Shown here piece after piece: positions 1-8,072 of a stretch of DNA of 48,493 bases. The DNA is from DASRYH01 sp035687245. Its GTDB lineage: Bacteria > Actinomycetota > Coriobacteriia > Anaerosomatales > PHET01. The stretch covers positions 1 to 48,493 of the forward strand of contig DASRYH010000037.1 of assembly GCA_035687245.1 (NCBI GenBank), given 5' to 3'. The translations under genes and the position numbers were made by a program. How positions within the stretch are numbered: the stretch's first letter is position 1; the number at the start of each line of letters is the position of its first letter. The notes beneath the pieces are model-generated. The model was not told the origin of the DNA. It saw only the letters and a program-made list of their open reading frames with translations, and did no database searches.

Positions 1-2489
1 CGGCTCGACTTGGACCGCGCGCCCGTCCGACCGCGGGCCGGCTTCTTCTTGGCGTCATCAGCCTTGGTGGGGCAGTTGGGGTCGATACAGATCTTCCACG
101 GACCCTTGGAGGTCGTGATGACCACCATCGGTGCTCCGCAGCCCTCGCAGACCTCATCGGTCGGGTTGATGTCTCCGCGCTGAGGCAGCGGGTAGCTCTG
201 ACCGCACTCGTCGTAGTTGGTGCAGCGCACGAATCGCTTGAGGTTCTTGGAGCGCTGGGTCAGCAGGCGCCCGCCTTCGCGACCCTGCTCCTTACACGTG
301 GGGCACGCGCCGACGTCGATCTGCGGCTCGTGATTGGTCTCGCAAAGTGGGTCGAGGCAGCGCACGAGCGGCTTCTGGCGAAACTGGATGATGCGCACCT
401 GTGGGGTACCACAGACCGGGCACGCCTCGTCGACGGCCTCGATCTTGCCTTGTGGCAGCGGGTAGGTGACATCGCAGTCCGGCCAGCCGGAACACCCGAC
501 GAACTGCCCGCGCGTCTTGGGCGAGCTCTTCACGAGCAGGTCGTGGCCCGACTTGGGGCAGACGCCCACTCGCGCGTCTTCGACGCCAGCCGCCTTGAGC
601 TTCTCGCCGACCGCCTCGGTCTGCGGAATGAGCTCATCCATAATCTTGCCCAGGATCTCGCGGGAGTGGCCCACGACCTCGGTCTTGACCGAGCGCCCGT
701 TGGCGATGTCGTCCATCTCGGCTTCGAGTTCGGCGGTCATGCTGGGCGACGTGATGCGCGGCGCGAACTCCGTAAGGACATCGATGACCGCACGCCCGCG
801 GTTCGTGGGTGCGAGCGCCTTGCCCTTCTCGAGCTCCTCGACGTATGAGACGTCGATCAGGCGCTCGATGATGGCGTGTCGGGTTGCTTTGGTGCCAAGG
901 CCGCGCTTCTCCATCTCCTGGATGAGCGTACCTGCGCTGAAGCGAGAGGTCGGCTCGGTCTGCTTCTCGAACAGCTCCGCACCGAGGAAGTCGACTGCGT
1001 CACCTTCGGCAAGCGAGGGAAGTTCCTCGTCCCTCTTCAGGCCGTACGGGTAGATCTCGCGGAAGCCGCGCTGCAGCAAGACGTCGCCGCGAGCGATGAA
1101 CGGCTCGTTGTTGACGTCGACAGTGACCTTGGTGCCCTCGATCGTTGCCGGGCCCGACAGCGTTGCCATGAAGCGGCGCGCCACGAGGTTGTAGAGCTTG
1201 AACTCCTCGGGCTTCATCTTGTCGGGATCGGCTGCGCCCGTCGGGTGGATCGGCGGGTGGTCGGTCGTCTCCTTCTTGCCGCGAGTAGCCTTGAGCTCGC
1301 CTGCCGAAAGGAGGCGCTGCGCGTAGTCGCGGTACGCCGCGACCTGCGTGAGCGTGCCCAGCAGGCCACGAAGGTCGAGCGACTTGGGATAGACGGTGTT
1401 GTCCACACGCGGGTAGCTGATGAAGCCATTCATATAGAGAGTCTCAGCGACGCGCATGGCGCGCGCCGGAGAGAGGCCTTCGCGGGCGGCAGCGGCCTGA
1501 AGCTCCGTGGTGTTGAACGGAGTGGGCGGCTGCGCGACGCGCTTCTTGCGCTCGACCTCGCGCACGGTGCCCGATGTCGCCCCCTCGACGGCCGCCATCA
1601 CACGGCGTGCCTCTTCTTCGACCTTGAAGCGATCGGTGGCATGCCCGGCACTGAACTCGGCGGCGTCAGCTCCACAACACGCGAAACCGGCCTTCACCTG
1701 CCAGTAGGTCTCGGGTACGAACGCCTCTCGCTCCCGCTCTCGCTCGACGATCAGCGCCAGCGTCGGCGTCTGAACGCGACCTGCGGAGCGCACGTTTCCG
1801 TAGCCGGCGAACTTGGCCATCGTCAGGTAGCGCGTAAGCACGGCGCCCCACACGAGGTCGATGTCCTGGCGTGACTCGCCGGCCTGAGCCAGACAGTCGT
1901 CGACAGGCGCGAGTTCAGCGAATGCACGCTCGAGCTCTTCTTTGGTAATCGCGGAGAAGCGGGCGCGCTTGATCGGCACGCTCTTGTTCGCCGAAAGCAC
2001 CATGGAGCGAGCGTCGCTGCCGATGAGTTCGCCTTCGCGGTCGAAGTCGGTCGCGATCACGACCTCGTCGGCTTCCTTCGCGAGCTTCTTTAGGGCGCGA
2101 ATAATCTCACGCTCCGCGGGAACCTTGCCCACCGGTGCCCAAACGAGGTAAGGCAGCGATGCGAGCTTCCAGCTCTTGAGATCGAGACCGTCGGCAGTGA
2201 ACGGCTTCTTCTTCGGCCACGGCGGGGTGCCAAGCGTCTTGGGGATGTCGACCTTGGTGGGCGAACCCTCTTCCCACACCGCCGTCCACGAGCCGTCGTA
2301 GGTCAGCTGCAGCGGGAAGTCGACGCCGAGGATATGGCCCTTCAGGCCGATCGAAACCCAGTCCTCACCATCCCTGCGGAAGTGATAGACGGGAGTGTTG
2401 TAGACCTTGTCGGACTTCGCTTTGCCCACCGCGAGTATCTCGGCGAGCTTCTTGGCAGCGATGTTCTTTTCGGAGACGACCAACTTCAC
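1..2489 (-). CDS. topA: DNA topoisomerase I (type IA), 3' end cut by window edge
   Basis: Relaxes negatively supercoiled DNA by transient single-strand breakage. At least 829 residues are read from a GTG at 2489 with no stop before the left edge, so the C terminus is missing. Visible motifs are the Toprim DFDREGE (residues 148-154), the family signature SAGRVQTPTLAL, and FISYPRVDN with the catalytic tyrosine at about residue 359. Four Cys-rich zinc-ribbon units follow, two with clear CPxC or CxxC pairs, and then a Lys/Arg/Ala tail. The start was chosen because the protein begins VKLVVSEKN, the usual N terminus of this subgroup, with a purine-rich GAAGGGG upstream. An in-frame GTG at 2540 is possible but has no better ribosome site. 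The N-terminal Toprim layout resembles the archaeal-type subgroup found in some Actinobacteria. Identity is secure; the exact start is less so. Confidence 0.95.
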   Translation of the reverse strand, partial: MKLVVSEKNIAAKKLAEILAVGKAKSDKVYNTPVYHFRRDGEDWVSIGLKGHILGVDFPLQLTYDGSWTAVWEEGSPTKVDIPKTLGTPPWPKKKPFTADGLDLKSWKLASLPYLVWAPVGKVPAEREIIRALKKLAKEADEVVIATDFDREGELIGSDARSMVLSANKSVPIKRARFSAITKEELERAFAELAPVDDCLAQAGESRQDIDLVWGAVLTRYLTMAKFAGYGNVRSAGRVQTPTLALIVEREREREAFVPETYWQVKAGFACCGADAAEFSAGHATDRFKVEEEARRVMAAVEGATSGTVREVERKKRVAQPPTPFNTTELQAAAAREGLSPARAMRVAETLYMNGFISYPRVDNTVYPKSLDLRGLLGTLTQVAAYRDYAQRLLSAGELKATRGKKETTDHPPIHPTGAADPDKMKPEEFKLYNLVARRFMATLSGPATIEGTKVTVDVNNEPFIARGDVLLQRGFREIYPYGLKRDEELPSLAEGDAVDFLGAELFEKQTEPTSRFSAGTLIQEMEKRGLGTKATRHAIIERLIDVSYVEELEKGKALAPTNRGRAVIDVLTEFAPRITSPSMTAELEAEMDDIANGRSVKTEVVGHSREILGKIMDELIPQTEAVGEKLKAAGVEDARVGVCPKSGHDLLVKSSPKTRGQFVGCSGWPDCDVTYPLPQGKIEAVDEACPVCGTPQVRIIQFRQKPLVRCLDPLCETNHEPQIDVGACPTCKEQGREGGRLLTQRSKNLKRFVRCTNYDECGQSYPLPQRGDINPTDEVCEGCGAPMVVITTSKGPWKICIDPNCPTKADDAKKKPARGRTGARSKSS

Positions 2490-2529
2490 GTGGAGACTCG
2501 CCCCTTCGGCGACGGCGGTTTTGCAGCCG

Positions 2530-2535
2530 AGTATA
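2530..2535 (-). promoter_or_regulatory. Possible -10 box for topA
   Basis: TATACT reads on the minus strand about 40 bases before the topA GTG. No convincing -35 hexamer lies 16-18 bases upstream. The 144-base gap to the preceding gene leaves room for a separate promoter. Confidence 0.3.
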
Positions 2536-2633
2536 CACACGGCCGTCAACCCGCTCTTCTATATAGACCTTATCCGGATGCTAATCGAGCGCGGTGACAT
2601 GGACCGCGAGTCGCCCCGAACTCACCACAGAGA

Positions 2634-4217
2634 TCAGGGCATGACCTTGATGAGCGAGTCGGTCGGCGCATAGGCGTCGGTGAGCACGGGGACGTCTGCC
2701 ATCGCAGGCGTCGAGGTGTACATGTCGTCGGCGAAGTCGGGGAATCCTGCGACCTTCACGCGGCCGCCCACGCGACTTCGAATCCGCGCAAGTAGCGTCT
2801 GATTGCTGAGCGCCGAGTCTGTCGCAAGCACTATGATGTTGCGCGGTTCGCGCACCGCGCCATCTTCGGCGAGCCCGATTCCGAACACCCACTCGCGACC
2901 GAACTGCTCCAGTACGGTGCGGTACACGCTGCGGAATAGACGGCTGTCGTCCCCCTTCACCGCCCCGATCACGTTGTAGGCGACCACACCGTCGGGCGCG
3001 AGCCGTTCCTTGACCTCGCCGAAGAACTCCGAGGTCGTCAGATGCGCCGGAATCGAGTCGGAGTAGTAACAGTCGACGATCACGATGTCGTAGGTGCCGC
3101 TGGCGCGCTTCACGAAGCGGCGCGCATCCTCGTTGAATACGCGTAGGCGGGGGTCGGTGGGCAGCGCGAAGTAGCGTCGAGCGACATCGACAACCGCCGG
3201 GTCGATCTCGACTGTATCGATCGTCATATCGGGGTAGTCCCGCCACCAGCGCTTCGTCACGGCGCCGCCGCCTAGACCCAGCACCAGCACGCGCCTTGCG
3301 TCCGGCTTGAGGGCGATTGCGAGGTCGAGGTAGTTGGGGTAGCGGATCTTGCTCGTGTAGCCATCTGCCAGCAGAATCGCCGACTGGTTGCTCGCGTCGA
3401 ATCGCAGGTGACGTATGCCGCCGGCCTCGGTAACCGTGATTCGGTGGTACTGGCTGTCCTGGCGCAAGAGAACCGTCTCACCCTCGGTGTTTTTCGCCTG
3501 CACCGAGACACCCCCGGCCAGCACGACTCCGCCCACAGCGAGACCGGCCACGGCAAGCCCAAGCGTGGCCAGCGCAGGCCGGGCGATTGACCCAAGCTGA
3601 CCGGCGACGCCAGCGCCCTCCTCCACCGCGCTTGCGGCGGCTTCGCTTGAGCGCGTCAGCACGAGCGCCAGCAACGAGCACCCGGCGAGCGTGAAGCCGA
3701 CAGCCACCACGAGCGGCTCGAGCGAGAGCACTGGGATGAGCCAGAACGACGTCGCGAGCGTCCCCACAACGCTGCCTGCGGTCGAGACAGCATACAGTCC
3801 GCCAGCAGAGCGCCCGATCCGCTCAAGGCCGCTGTCGGCCGCTAGGCGCACCGCGAGCGGCGAGACCGTGGCCAGCAGAATCGAGGGCACGAAGAAGATC
3901 ACCGCAGAAGCGATGAGCGCGCCGATGCGCGGGTCAAGTCCCGACACCGCCATGAGGGTCGGCTGGGCGATCGTGGGCGCGATGACGGTGGCTAACCCGC
4001 CAGCCGCGATGAGCGGTGCGAGCAGGTGCGCGGGCCGGTAGCGGTCGGCAAGCTGACCGCCAAGCCAGTAGCCGATGCTGAGGGCGATCATCACGACAGA
4101 GATGACGGCGCCCCACACGAAGATGGAGTTGCCAAGCACCGGAGCGAGCAGCCGCGCGGCCACGAGCTCGAGTGCCATGAGCGCCGCCCCGCAGATGAAG
4201 ACGATAGTCCTGAGCAC
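2634..4217 (-). CDS. Membrane-fused spermidine-synthase-like protein
   Basis: A protein of 527 residues with two parts. The N-terminal ~215 residues hold about seven hydrophobic helices (starting RTIVFICGAALMALELVAAR) and look like the MFS-like membrane half of fused spermidine synthases. The C-terminal half has a Rossmann methyltransferase-type fold: VLGLGGG glycine loop, VEIDPAVVDVAR acidic strand and DARRFV, followed by DIVIVDCYYSDSIP, which matches the polyamine synthase region. Known members of this fused family are mostly uncharacterised, and polyamine aminopropyl transfer is not proven for them. The start is GTG with AGGGGG five bases upstream. It lies 22 bases after the HD-domain gene and is probably the last gene of the tat/hyp operon. 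Substrate is unknown. Confidence 0.8.
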   Translation of the reverse strand: MLRTIVFICGAALMALELVAARLLAPVLGNSIFVWGAVISVVMIALSIGYWLGGQLADRYRPAHLLAPLIAAGGLATVIAPTIAQPTLMAVSGLDPRIGALIASAVIFFVPSILLATVSPLAVRLAADSGLERIGRSAGGLYAVSTAGSVVGTLATSFWLIPVLSLEPLVVAVGFTLAGCSLLALVLTRSSEAAASAVEEGAGVAGQLGSIARPALATLGLAVAGLAVGGVVLAGGVSVQAKNTEGETVLLRQDSQYHRITVTEAGGIRHLRFDASNQSAILLADGYTSKIRYPNYLDLAIALKPDARRVLVLGLGGGAVTKRWWRDYPDMTIDTVEIDPAVVDVARRYFALPTDPRLRVFNEDARRFVKRASGTYDIVIVDCYYSDSIPAHLTTSEFFGEVKERLAPDGVVAYNVIGAVKGDDSRLFRSVYRTVLEQFGREWVFGIGLAEDGAVREPRNIIVLATDSALSNQTLLARIRSRVGGRVKVAGFPDFADDMYTSTPAMADVPVLTDAYAPTDSLIKVMP

Positions 4218-4239
4218 GCGTCCCCCTGCTGTTGCGGTG

Positions 4240-4794
4240 CTAGAGACCGACCTCCGACGCGCGTGCCTTCATTGCCTCGAGCGCGATGCTCAGGAACTCG
4301 TCGCGTTCCAGCCCGAGCTCCTCGTGTCCCGCCATCTGATCGCGGGACGCGCCGCGCGCGAAGGCCTTCTCTTTCCAGCGCTTCTTGAGGCTCTTCACCT
4401 CGACGCCCGCGAGGTCCTTCTCGGGACGCACGAGCGCCGCTGCGACGATGAATCCGGTGGTGGGGTCCGCACACCACAGCGCCTTGTCCATGTCGGACTC
4501 GCGGGGCGCCTTGTCGGCGTGCGCGAGAATCGCGTGGGCCATTCGCGGATCGATGGCGCCCTCGAGTTCAGCCACCGTCACAAGCCCGTGCCGCTCGAAG
4601 TCGTCGGCCGTCTCAGCATAGTCAAGATCGTGCAGCAGGCCGGCAAGCTCCCAGGCTTCCACCTCTTCGGCGCACTTGCCGAAGTGGCGCGCGAGCGCTC
4701 CCATGATGATCTCGGTGGCCACGCAGTGCGAGACGAGGTTCTTGTTGGGGATGCGTTCCCTGACGAGTGCGAATGCCTCGTCGCGCGAGATCAT
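4240..4794 (-). CDS. HD-domain metal-dependent hydrolase
   Basis: A protein of 184 residues starting MISRDEAF. It carries an HD-type metal site: an early His (NLVSHCVATE), the HDLDY pair, a downstream RHG and HAILAHAD, as in small HD phosphohydrolases. The C-terminal third is basic and ends without a membrane segment. The start ATG overlaps the hypB stop (ATGA), so it is probably translated by coupling to hypB. A longer reading that starts at 4857 was rejected because the added residues are Arg/Gly-rich sequence overlapping hypB. The substrate cannot be told from sequence; HD proteins cleave nucleotides, cyclic dinucleotides or other phosphoesters. Its place in a hydrogenase-maturation/Tat operon is unexplained. 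Confidence 0.82.
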   Translation of the reverse strand: MISRDEAFALVRERIPNKNLVSHCVATEIIMGALARHFGKCAEEVEAWELAGLLHDLDYAETADDFERHGLVTVAELEGAIDPRMAHAILAHADKAPRESDMDKALWCADPTTGFIVAAALVRPEKDLAGVEVKSLKKRWKEKAFARGASRDQMAGHEELGLERDEFLSIALEAMKARASEVGL

Positions 4795-5471
4795 CGCGGT
4801 TCCTTGCCCGCGGCCGCCCGCACGACCTCGATGCGCTCGGCCAGCCACTCGGCCCACGCGTCGACGCCCTCTCCCCTGGTGGCCGCGATCTTGAAGATCG
4901 GGGCCTTGGGATTCAGCTGCTTCACCACACCGGTGAACTCGGCCTCGTCGAAGTCGAAGACCGGCATCGTGTCGACCTTGTTTAGGATGACGGCCTCGGA
5001 GATCTGAAAGATGTTCGGGTATTTGTAGGGCTTATCGTGACCTTCGGGCACCGACAGGATCATGACTTTGGCGTGCTCGCCAAGATAGAACTCGGTCGGG
5101 CAGACCAGGTTGCCCACGTTCTCGACGATGATCAGGTCGAGCGTGGACAGGTCCAAGGCGTCGACCGCGCGCTTGATCATGTCGCTCTCGAGGTGACAAG
5201 CGCCTCCGGTATTGATCTGCACCGCCGGGATGCCGTGCGCCTTGACCTTCTCGGCGTCCACCTTGCTGGCGATATCGCCTTCGATGACAGCGATGCCGTA
5301 CTTCTCGCGAAGCGCCGCAATCGTGGCAAGGATCGTTGAGGTCTTGCCCGCGCCAGGCGACGCCATAAGGTCGAGCACGAAGACACCGGAGGCGTCGAAG
5401 CGCGCGCGGTTCTCAGCGGCAAGCCGCTCGTTCAGGTCGAGAATGGGCTTTGAGACGTCGATCTGTGCCAT
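4791..5471 (-). CDS. hypB: Hydrogenase/urease nickel-insertion GTPase HypB
   Basis: HypB hydrolyses GTP while delivering nickel to the [NiFe]-hydrogenase precursor with HypA. The protein of 226 residues has the Walker A loop ASPGAGKTS, the metal-binding GGACHLE (Cys-His) region between the G motifs, ENVGNLVCP and the guanine-specificity motif NKVD. It lacks the N-terminal His-rich stretch and the CXXCGC high-affinity nickel site found in some HypB proteins, so it is a minimal form. It begins six bases after hypA and overlaps the HD gene by four bases. hypC-F and hydrogenase structural genes are not in the window. Confidence 0.95.
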   Translation of the reverse strand: MAQIDVSKPILDLNERLAAENRARFDASGVFVLDLMASPGAGKTSTILATIAALREKYGIAVIEGDIASKVDAEKVKAHGIPAVQINTGGACHLESDMIKRAVDALDLSTLDLIIVENVGNLVCPTEFYLGEHAKVMILSVPEGHDKPYKYPNIFQISEAVILNKVDTMPVFDFDEAEFTGVVKQLNPKAPIFKIAATRGEGVDAWAEWLAERIEVVRAAAGKEPR

Positions 5472-5477
5472 CTTCGG

Positions 5478-5903
5478 CTACTCCTCGATCTTGGACGGGT
5501 CGTACGCGACGTGCCCGCCGGGGGCGATCTCTTCGGCGATCTCTTCGTCAGTCTCGGGCTCATCAGGCGTTTCGATGGCGTCGATCGTCATCTCGCGGCC
5601 CTGCAGCAATGTCACGTTCAGCGAGCCGCAGTCGGGACATACCATCTGGAAGCGGTCGTGGTCATAGTCGAGCCCGCAGCCTTCGCAGTGTGAGCGCGCG
5701 GGGATGTTGTTGACGACGAGCGTCGCGCCCTCGGCCATCGTGCCCGGCGTAAGGGCCTCGAAGGCGAACTGCAGCGCGAACTCGACGATCTCGGTGAGCT
5801 CGCCGACGCTGATACGAATCTCTGTGATCTCGGTGGCGCCCGCGCGCTCGGCGGCCTCGAAGGACGCAGCCAAGATGCCCTGCGTCACACCCATCTCGTG
5901 CAC
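5478..5903 (-). CDS. hypA: Hydrogenase nickel metallochaperone HypA
   Basis: HypA binds nickel through its N-terminal Met-His and hands it to the hydrogenase large subunit together with HypB. The sequence starts MHEMG, as the family requires, so the GTG at 5903 is the right start; a GAGGAG lies about 12 bases upstream. A zinc ribbon is formed by CEGC and CPDC. At 141 residues it is longer than typical HypA (about 115) because of an acidic C-terminal tail rich in Glu/Asp/Pro. That tail is unusual and may be lineage-specific. Encoded between tatC (21-base gap) and hypB (6-base gap). Confidence 0.94.
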   Translation of the reverse strand: MHEMGVTQGILAASFEAAERAGATEITEIRISVGELTEIVEFALQFAFEALTPGTMAEGATLVVNNIPARSHCEGCGLDYDHDRFQMVCPDCGSLNVTLLQGREMTIDAIETPDEPETDEEIAEEIAPGGHVAYDPSKIEE

Positions 5904-5924
5904 TACGGAGTCACTCCTCGGTTG

Positions 5925-6695
5925 TCAGTCTTCGGCTGCCTCAAGGGCTTCTAGCGCCTGCTCCTTGATGCGTTTTGCGAAGGCGAAGCGCGCCAGTAGC
6001 AAGCTCGCCTCATAGAGGACGACCAGCGCGCCGCCAAGCGCGCCCATCGTAATCGGTGACCAGTCAGGTGTGGCAACGGCCGCCACAACGGCAAGTGCTG
6101 CGTAGACGTAGCGCCAGTTCTGCCGGATCTTCCGGTACGGGATGAGCCCGAACCCAATCGAGTAGAAGACGACGATCGGAATCTCGAACGCGAGACCGAA
6201 ACCGACCATCAGCAGCCCAATGCCGGTCAGGAACTTGTCTGCCGAAGGGATGATGGCGACCGTGTTCCCGCCCTGCGCGAACATGAACTGGAACGCGGGA
6301 CGCATGATGACGCCGTAGGCGAAGCCCGCACCGCCAAGGAATAGGACTGCGGCAGCGATGAACGTCGGAATGACCCACTTGCGCTCGTTGGGCTTCAGGG
6401 CCGGGATGAAGAACGCGAGCACCTGCCAGACGATGATCGGACTGAAGATGACGATCGATGCGAACATCGCCACTTTGAAGCGGAACGTGAACGACTCGAA
6501 CGGGCCGAAGACGGTGAGCTGGGCGGGCATGATGTCTTCGATCGGCTTGAGCAGCCACTCCATGATCGGGTTGAAGAAGATCTTCATGTACAGAATCGTG
6601 GAGCCGATTCCGACCGTGGCAACGATGATGACGAGCCGCTGCCGAAGCTCGGCAACGTGCTCGAAGAATGGGAGTCGTCTCGGGGAGATAGGCAT
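5925..6695 (-). CDS. tatC: Sec-independent protein translocase TatC
   Basis: TatC is the polytopic core of the twin-arginine translocase and binds the RR signal peptides of folded cargo. The 256 residues begin with a short basic segment and FFEHVAELRQRL, matching the conserved TatC N terminus, and contain six hydrophobic helices. Family features include the region around FGPFESFTFRFKVAMFASI after the first periplasmic loop and FGLAFEIPIVVF later. The C-terminal tail is acidic (EALEALEAAED). It follows tatA by 15 bases. Tat export fits the hydrogenase-maturation genes downstream, because [NiFe] hydrogenase small subunits are Tat cargo. Confidence 0.95.
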   Translation of the reverse strand: MPISPRRLPFFEHVAELRQRLVIIVATVGIGSTILYMKIFFNPIMEWLLKPIEDIMPAQLTVFGPFESFTFRFKVAMFASIVIFSPIIVWQVLAFFIPALKPNERKWVIPTFIAAAVLFLGGAGFAYGVIMRPAFQFMFAQGGNTVAIIPSADKFLTGIGLLMVGFGLAFEIPIVVFYSIGFGLIPYRKIRQNWRYVYAALAVVAAVATPDWSPITMGALGGALVVLYEASLLLARFAFAKRIKEQALEALEAAED

Positions 6696-6710
6696 CTGCT
6701 GATATGAGGA

Positions 6711-7037
6711 CTACTCCTCGTCCTCCTCATCTTCATCGTCTTCGGCACTGACGGCCCATGCCGCGGCAGCCGATTCGGTCGCCCCAACTGCATCGACGGC
6801 GTCGTCGACTACAGGCGCCTCTTCGGCGAGCTTCTGGTTCTGAGGGCCGAGGAAGTCCTTGGTCTTGTCGTGCAACATCTCGACTTTGATCATCTTCTCC
6901 ATCTCGTCCTGGGCCTGCTTGAACATGCGCGTCGCCTTACCGATGGTGCGCGCAAGCTCGGGCAGCTTGTCCGGGCCGAAGATGATGAGCACGAAAGCCA
7001 CGATGATGAGCAGCTCGAAGCCGCTGATTCCGAACAC
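6711..7037 (-). CDS. tatA: Tat translocase pore subunit TatA/TatB
   Basis: A 108-residue single-span protein: one N-terminal helix (FGISGFELLIIVAFVLIIFG), the hinge FGPDKLPELAR, then an amphipathic helix and an acidic tail ending in Asp/Glu repeats. This is the TatA/TatB architecture; TatA and TatB cannot be separated by eye, and only one such gene lies here. I chose the GTG at 7037 over the ATG at 7094 because AAAGGTGG lies a few bases before it and the family starts right at the hydrophobic helix. First gene of the tat/hyp operon, 92 bases after the STAS gene. Confidence 0.92.
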   Translation of the reverse strand: MFGISGFELLIIVAFVLIIFGPDKLPELARTIGKATRMFKQAQDEMEKMIKVEMLHDKTKDFLGPQNQKLAEEAPVVDDAVDAVGATESAAAAWAVSAEDDEDEEDEE

Positions 7038-7129
7038 AACCCCACCTTTTCGCAGTCCGGGCGTCGCAGAGGGCGAACGACTCGGCTGATCCATCCGGAC
7101 GGTGCCGGCCGCCTAATGGGATGGAACGA

Positions 7130-7465
7130 CTAGAAGCGCCGGGCATCCGCCATGTTGTCGAATATCGGGAAGACCTTGTCGAGTCCGGTGATCCGGAAGA
7201 TCTTCAGAATATTGTCGCGCGTGCAGACGATTCTTACCACACCATCACGCTCGCGTGCGCGGCGCAGTGCGCTGACAAGCACTCCGAGACCGGAGCTGTC
7301 GATGAAGCCAACCTTCTCCATGTCCACGATCACGTTCGCGCAGCCCGACTCGATCGCGGCCACGAGCTGTTCTTTGAGTCGTGGCGCAGTGTAGACATCG
7401 ATCTCGCCGTCGAGATTGACTGCGCACACGTTGCCCTGCACATCGGTCTTGATGTCGAGTTCCAT
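7130..7465 (-). CDS. STAS-domain anti-sigma factor antagonist
   Basis: A protein of 111 residues made of one STAS domain. In partner-switching systems such proteins bind an anti-sigma kinase and free the sigma factor; phosphorylation of a serine turns this off. The signature IDSSGLGVL contains that serine. The start is the ATG at 7465, preceded by AAGGAG about 11 bases upstream; the longer reading that begins at 7684 overlaps the divergent gene and lacks family similarity. The neighbouring plus-strand gene is also a STAS protein, and no anti-sigma kinase lies close by. Confidence 0.88.
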   Translation of the reverse strand: MELDIKTDVQGNVCAVNLDGEIDVYTAPRLKEQLVAAIESGCANVIVDMEKVGFIDSSGLGVLVSALRRARERDGVVRIVCTRDNILKIFRITGLDKVFPIFDNMADARRF

Positions 7466-7513
7466 GTCTGATCCGGCTCCTTGGCAGCGCTTCGCGGAAC
7501 GGTGTGCCTTCGG

Positions 7514-7519
7514 ATTGTA
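7514..7519 (-). promoter_or_regulatory. Possible -10 box upstream of the minus-strand STAS gene
   Basis: TACAAT on the minus strand, about 48 bases before the ATG at 7465, within the 169-base divergent spacer. No good -35 hexamer is visible. Confidence 0.3.
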
Positions 7520-7634
7520 CCCGTCTGCAGAACACGCATTCCAGTTCGCGCACGAAAGCGTGGGTCCGGATGCCGTCATGGGTACGAACCCAATGACGCA
7601 ACGACGGAACGTGCTAGCTGCGAGAAGGGAAGAT

Positions 7635-7982
7635 ATGTCACTCACGATCGACCTGCAGCAGGAGCCCACGTTCTGGCTGCTCAAGCTCTCTGGTGACCTC
7701 GACTATGGCGAGTGCTCGACGTTCAGGGCCACCATCGACCAAGTGATCAAGGCAGGGCCGTCAGCCATCGTGGTGGATCTCTCAGCCATCGACTATCTCG
7801 ACAGCTCGGGTCTGGGTCTGTTGCTGTCGCTGTCCAAAGAGTACGGAGCACAGGGCGGCAAGCTCGTACTAGTCACCAACGAGAGCGTCGACAACATCCT
7901 CGCCCTCACGAGACTCAACGGCATCTTCACGACCGCCGAAGACCTGGAGCAGGCCCAAGAGGTGCTTCAGCGCATCGCATAG
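7635..7982 (+). CDS. STAS-domain anti-sigma factor antagonist (second, divergent)
   Basis: A 115-residue single STAS domain protein starting MSLTIDLQQE. It keeps the phosphorylation motif LDSSGLGLLLSLS, so it should be switchable by an anti-sigma kinase. The ATG at 7635 has AGAAGGGA a few bases upstream, which decides it over a longer reading that would overlap the divergent STAS gene. It is the only plus-strand gene in the first 35 kb and ends 40 bases before a strong terminator hairpin. It is only distantly similar to the divergent STAS protein, so it may answer to a different kinase. Confidence 0.88.
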   Translation: MSLTIDLQQEPTFWLLKLSGDLDYGECSTFRATIDQVIKAGPSAIVVDLSAIDYLDSSGLGLLLSLSKEYGAQGGKLVLVTNESVDNILALTRLNGIFTTAEDLEQAQEVLQRIA

Positions 7983-8022
7983 CTGCACAGATGATCCCTA
8001 CGTGGCCCACGCGCACAACAAG

Positions 8023-8050
8023 AAGGGGCGCCTCGAAAGAGGCGCCCCTT
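8023..8050. terminator. Bidirectional terminator hairpin
   Basis: A perfect 12-base-pair stem (AAGGGGCGCCTC / GAGGCGCCCCTT) around a GAAA tetraloop, between a plus-strand STAS gene and a minus-strand TPR gene that converge. The A-rich 5' arm and T-rich 3' arm suit both directions. Confidence 0.85.
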
Positions 8051-8072
8051 CGTTACTGCTGCGAAATGAGTC

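Noticed and set aside
330..1874. Long plus-strand open frames opposite topA
   Set aside because: They are antisense shadows: the minus strand here gives continuous topoisomerase motifs (DFDREGE, FISYPRVDN, zinc ribbons), and the plus-strand readings show no recognisable domain or ribosome site.
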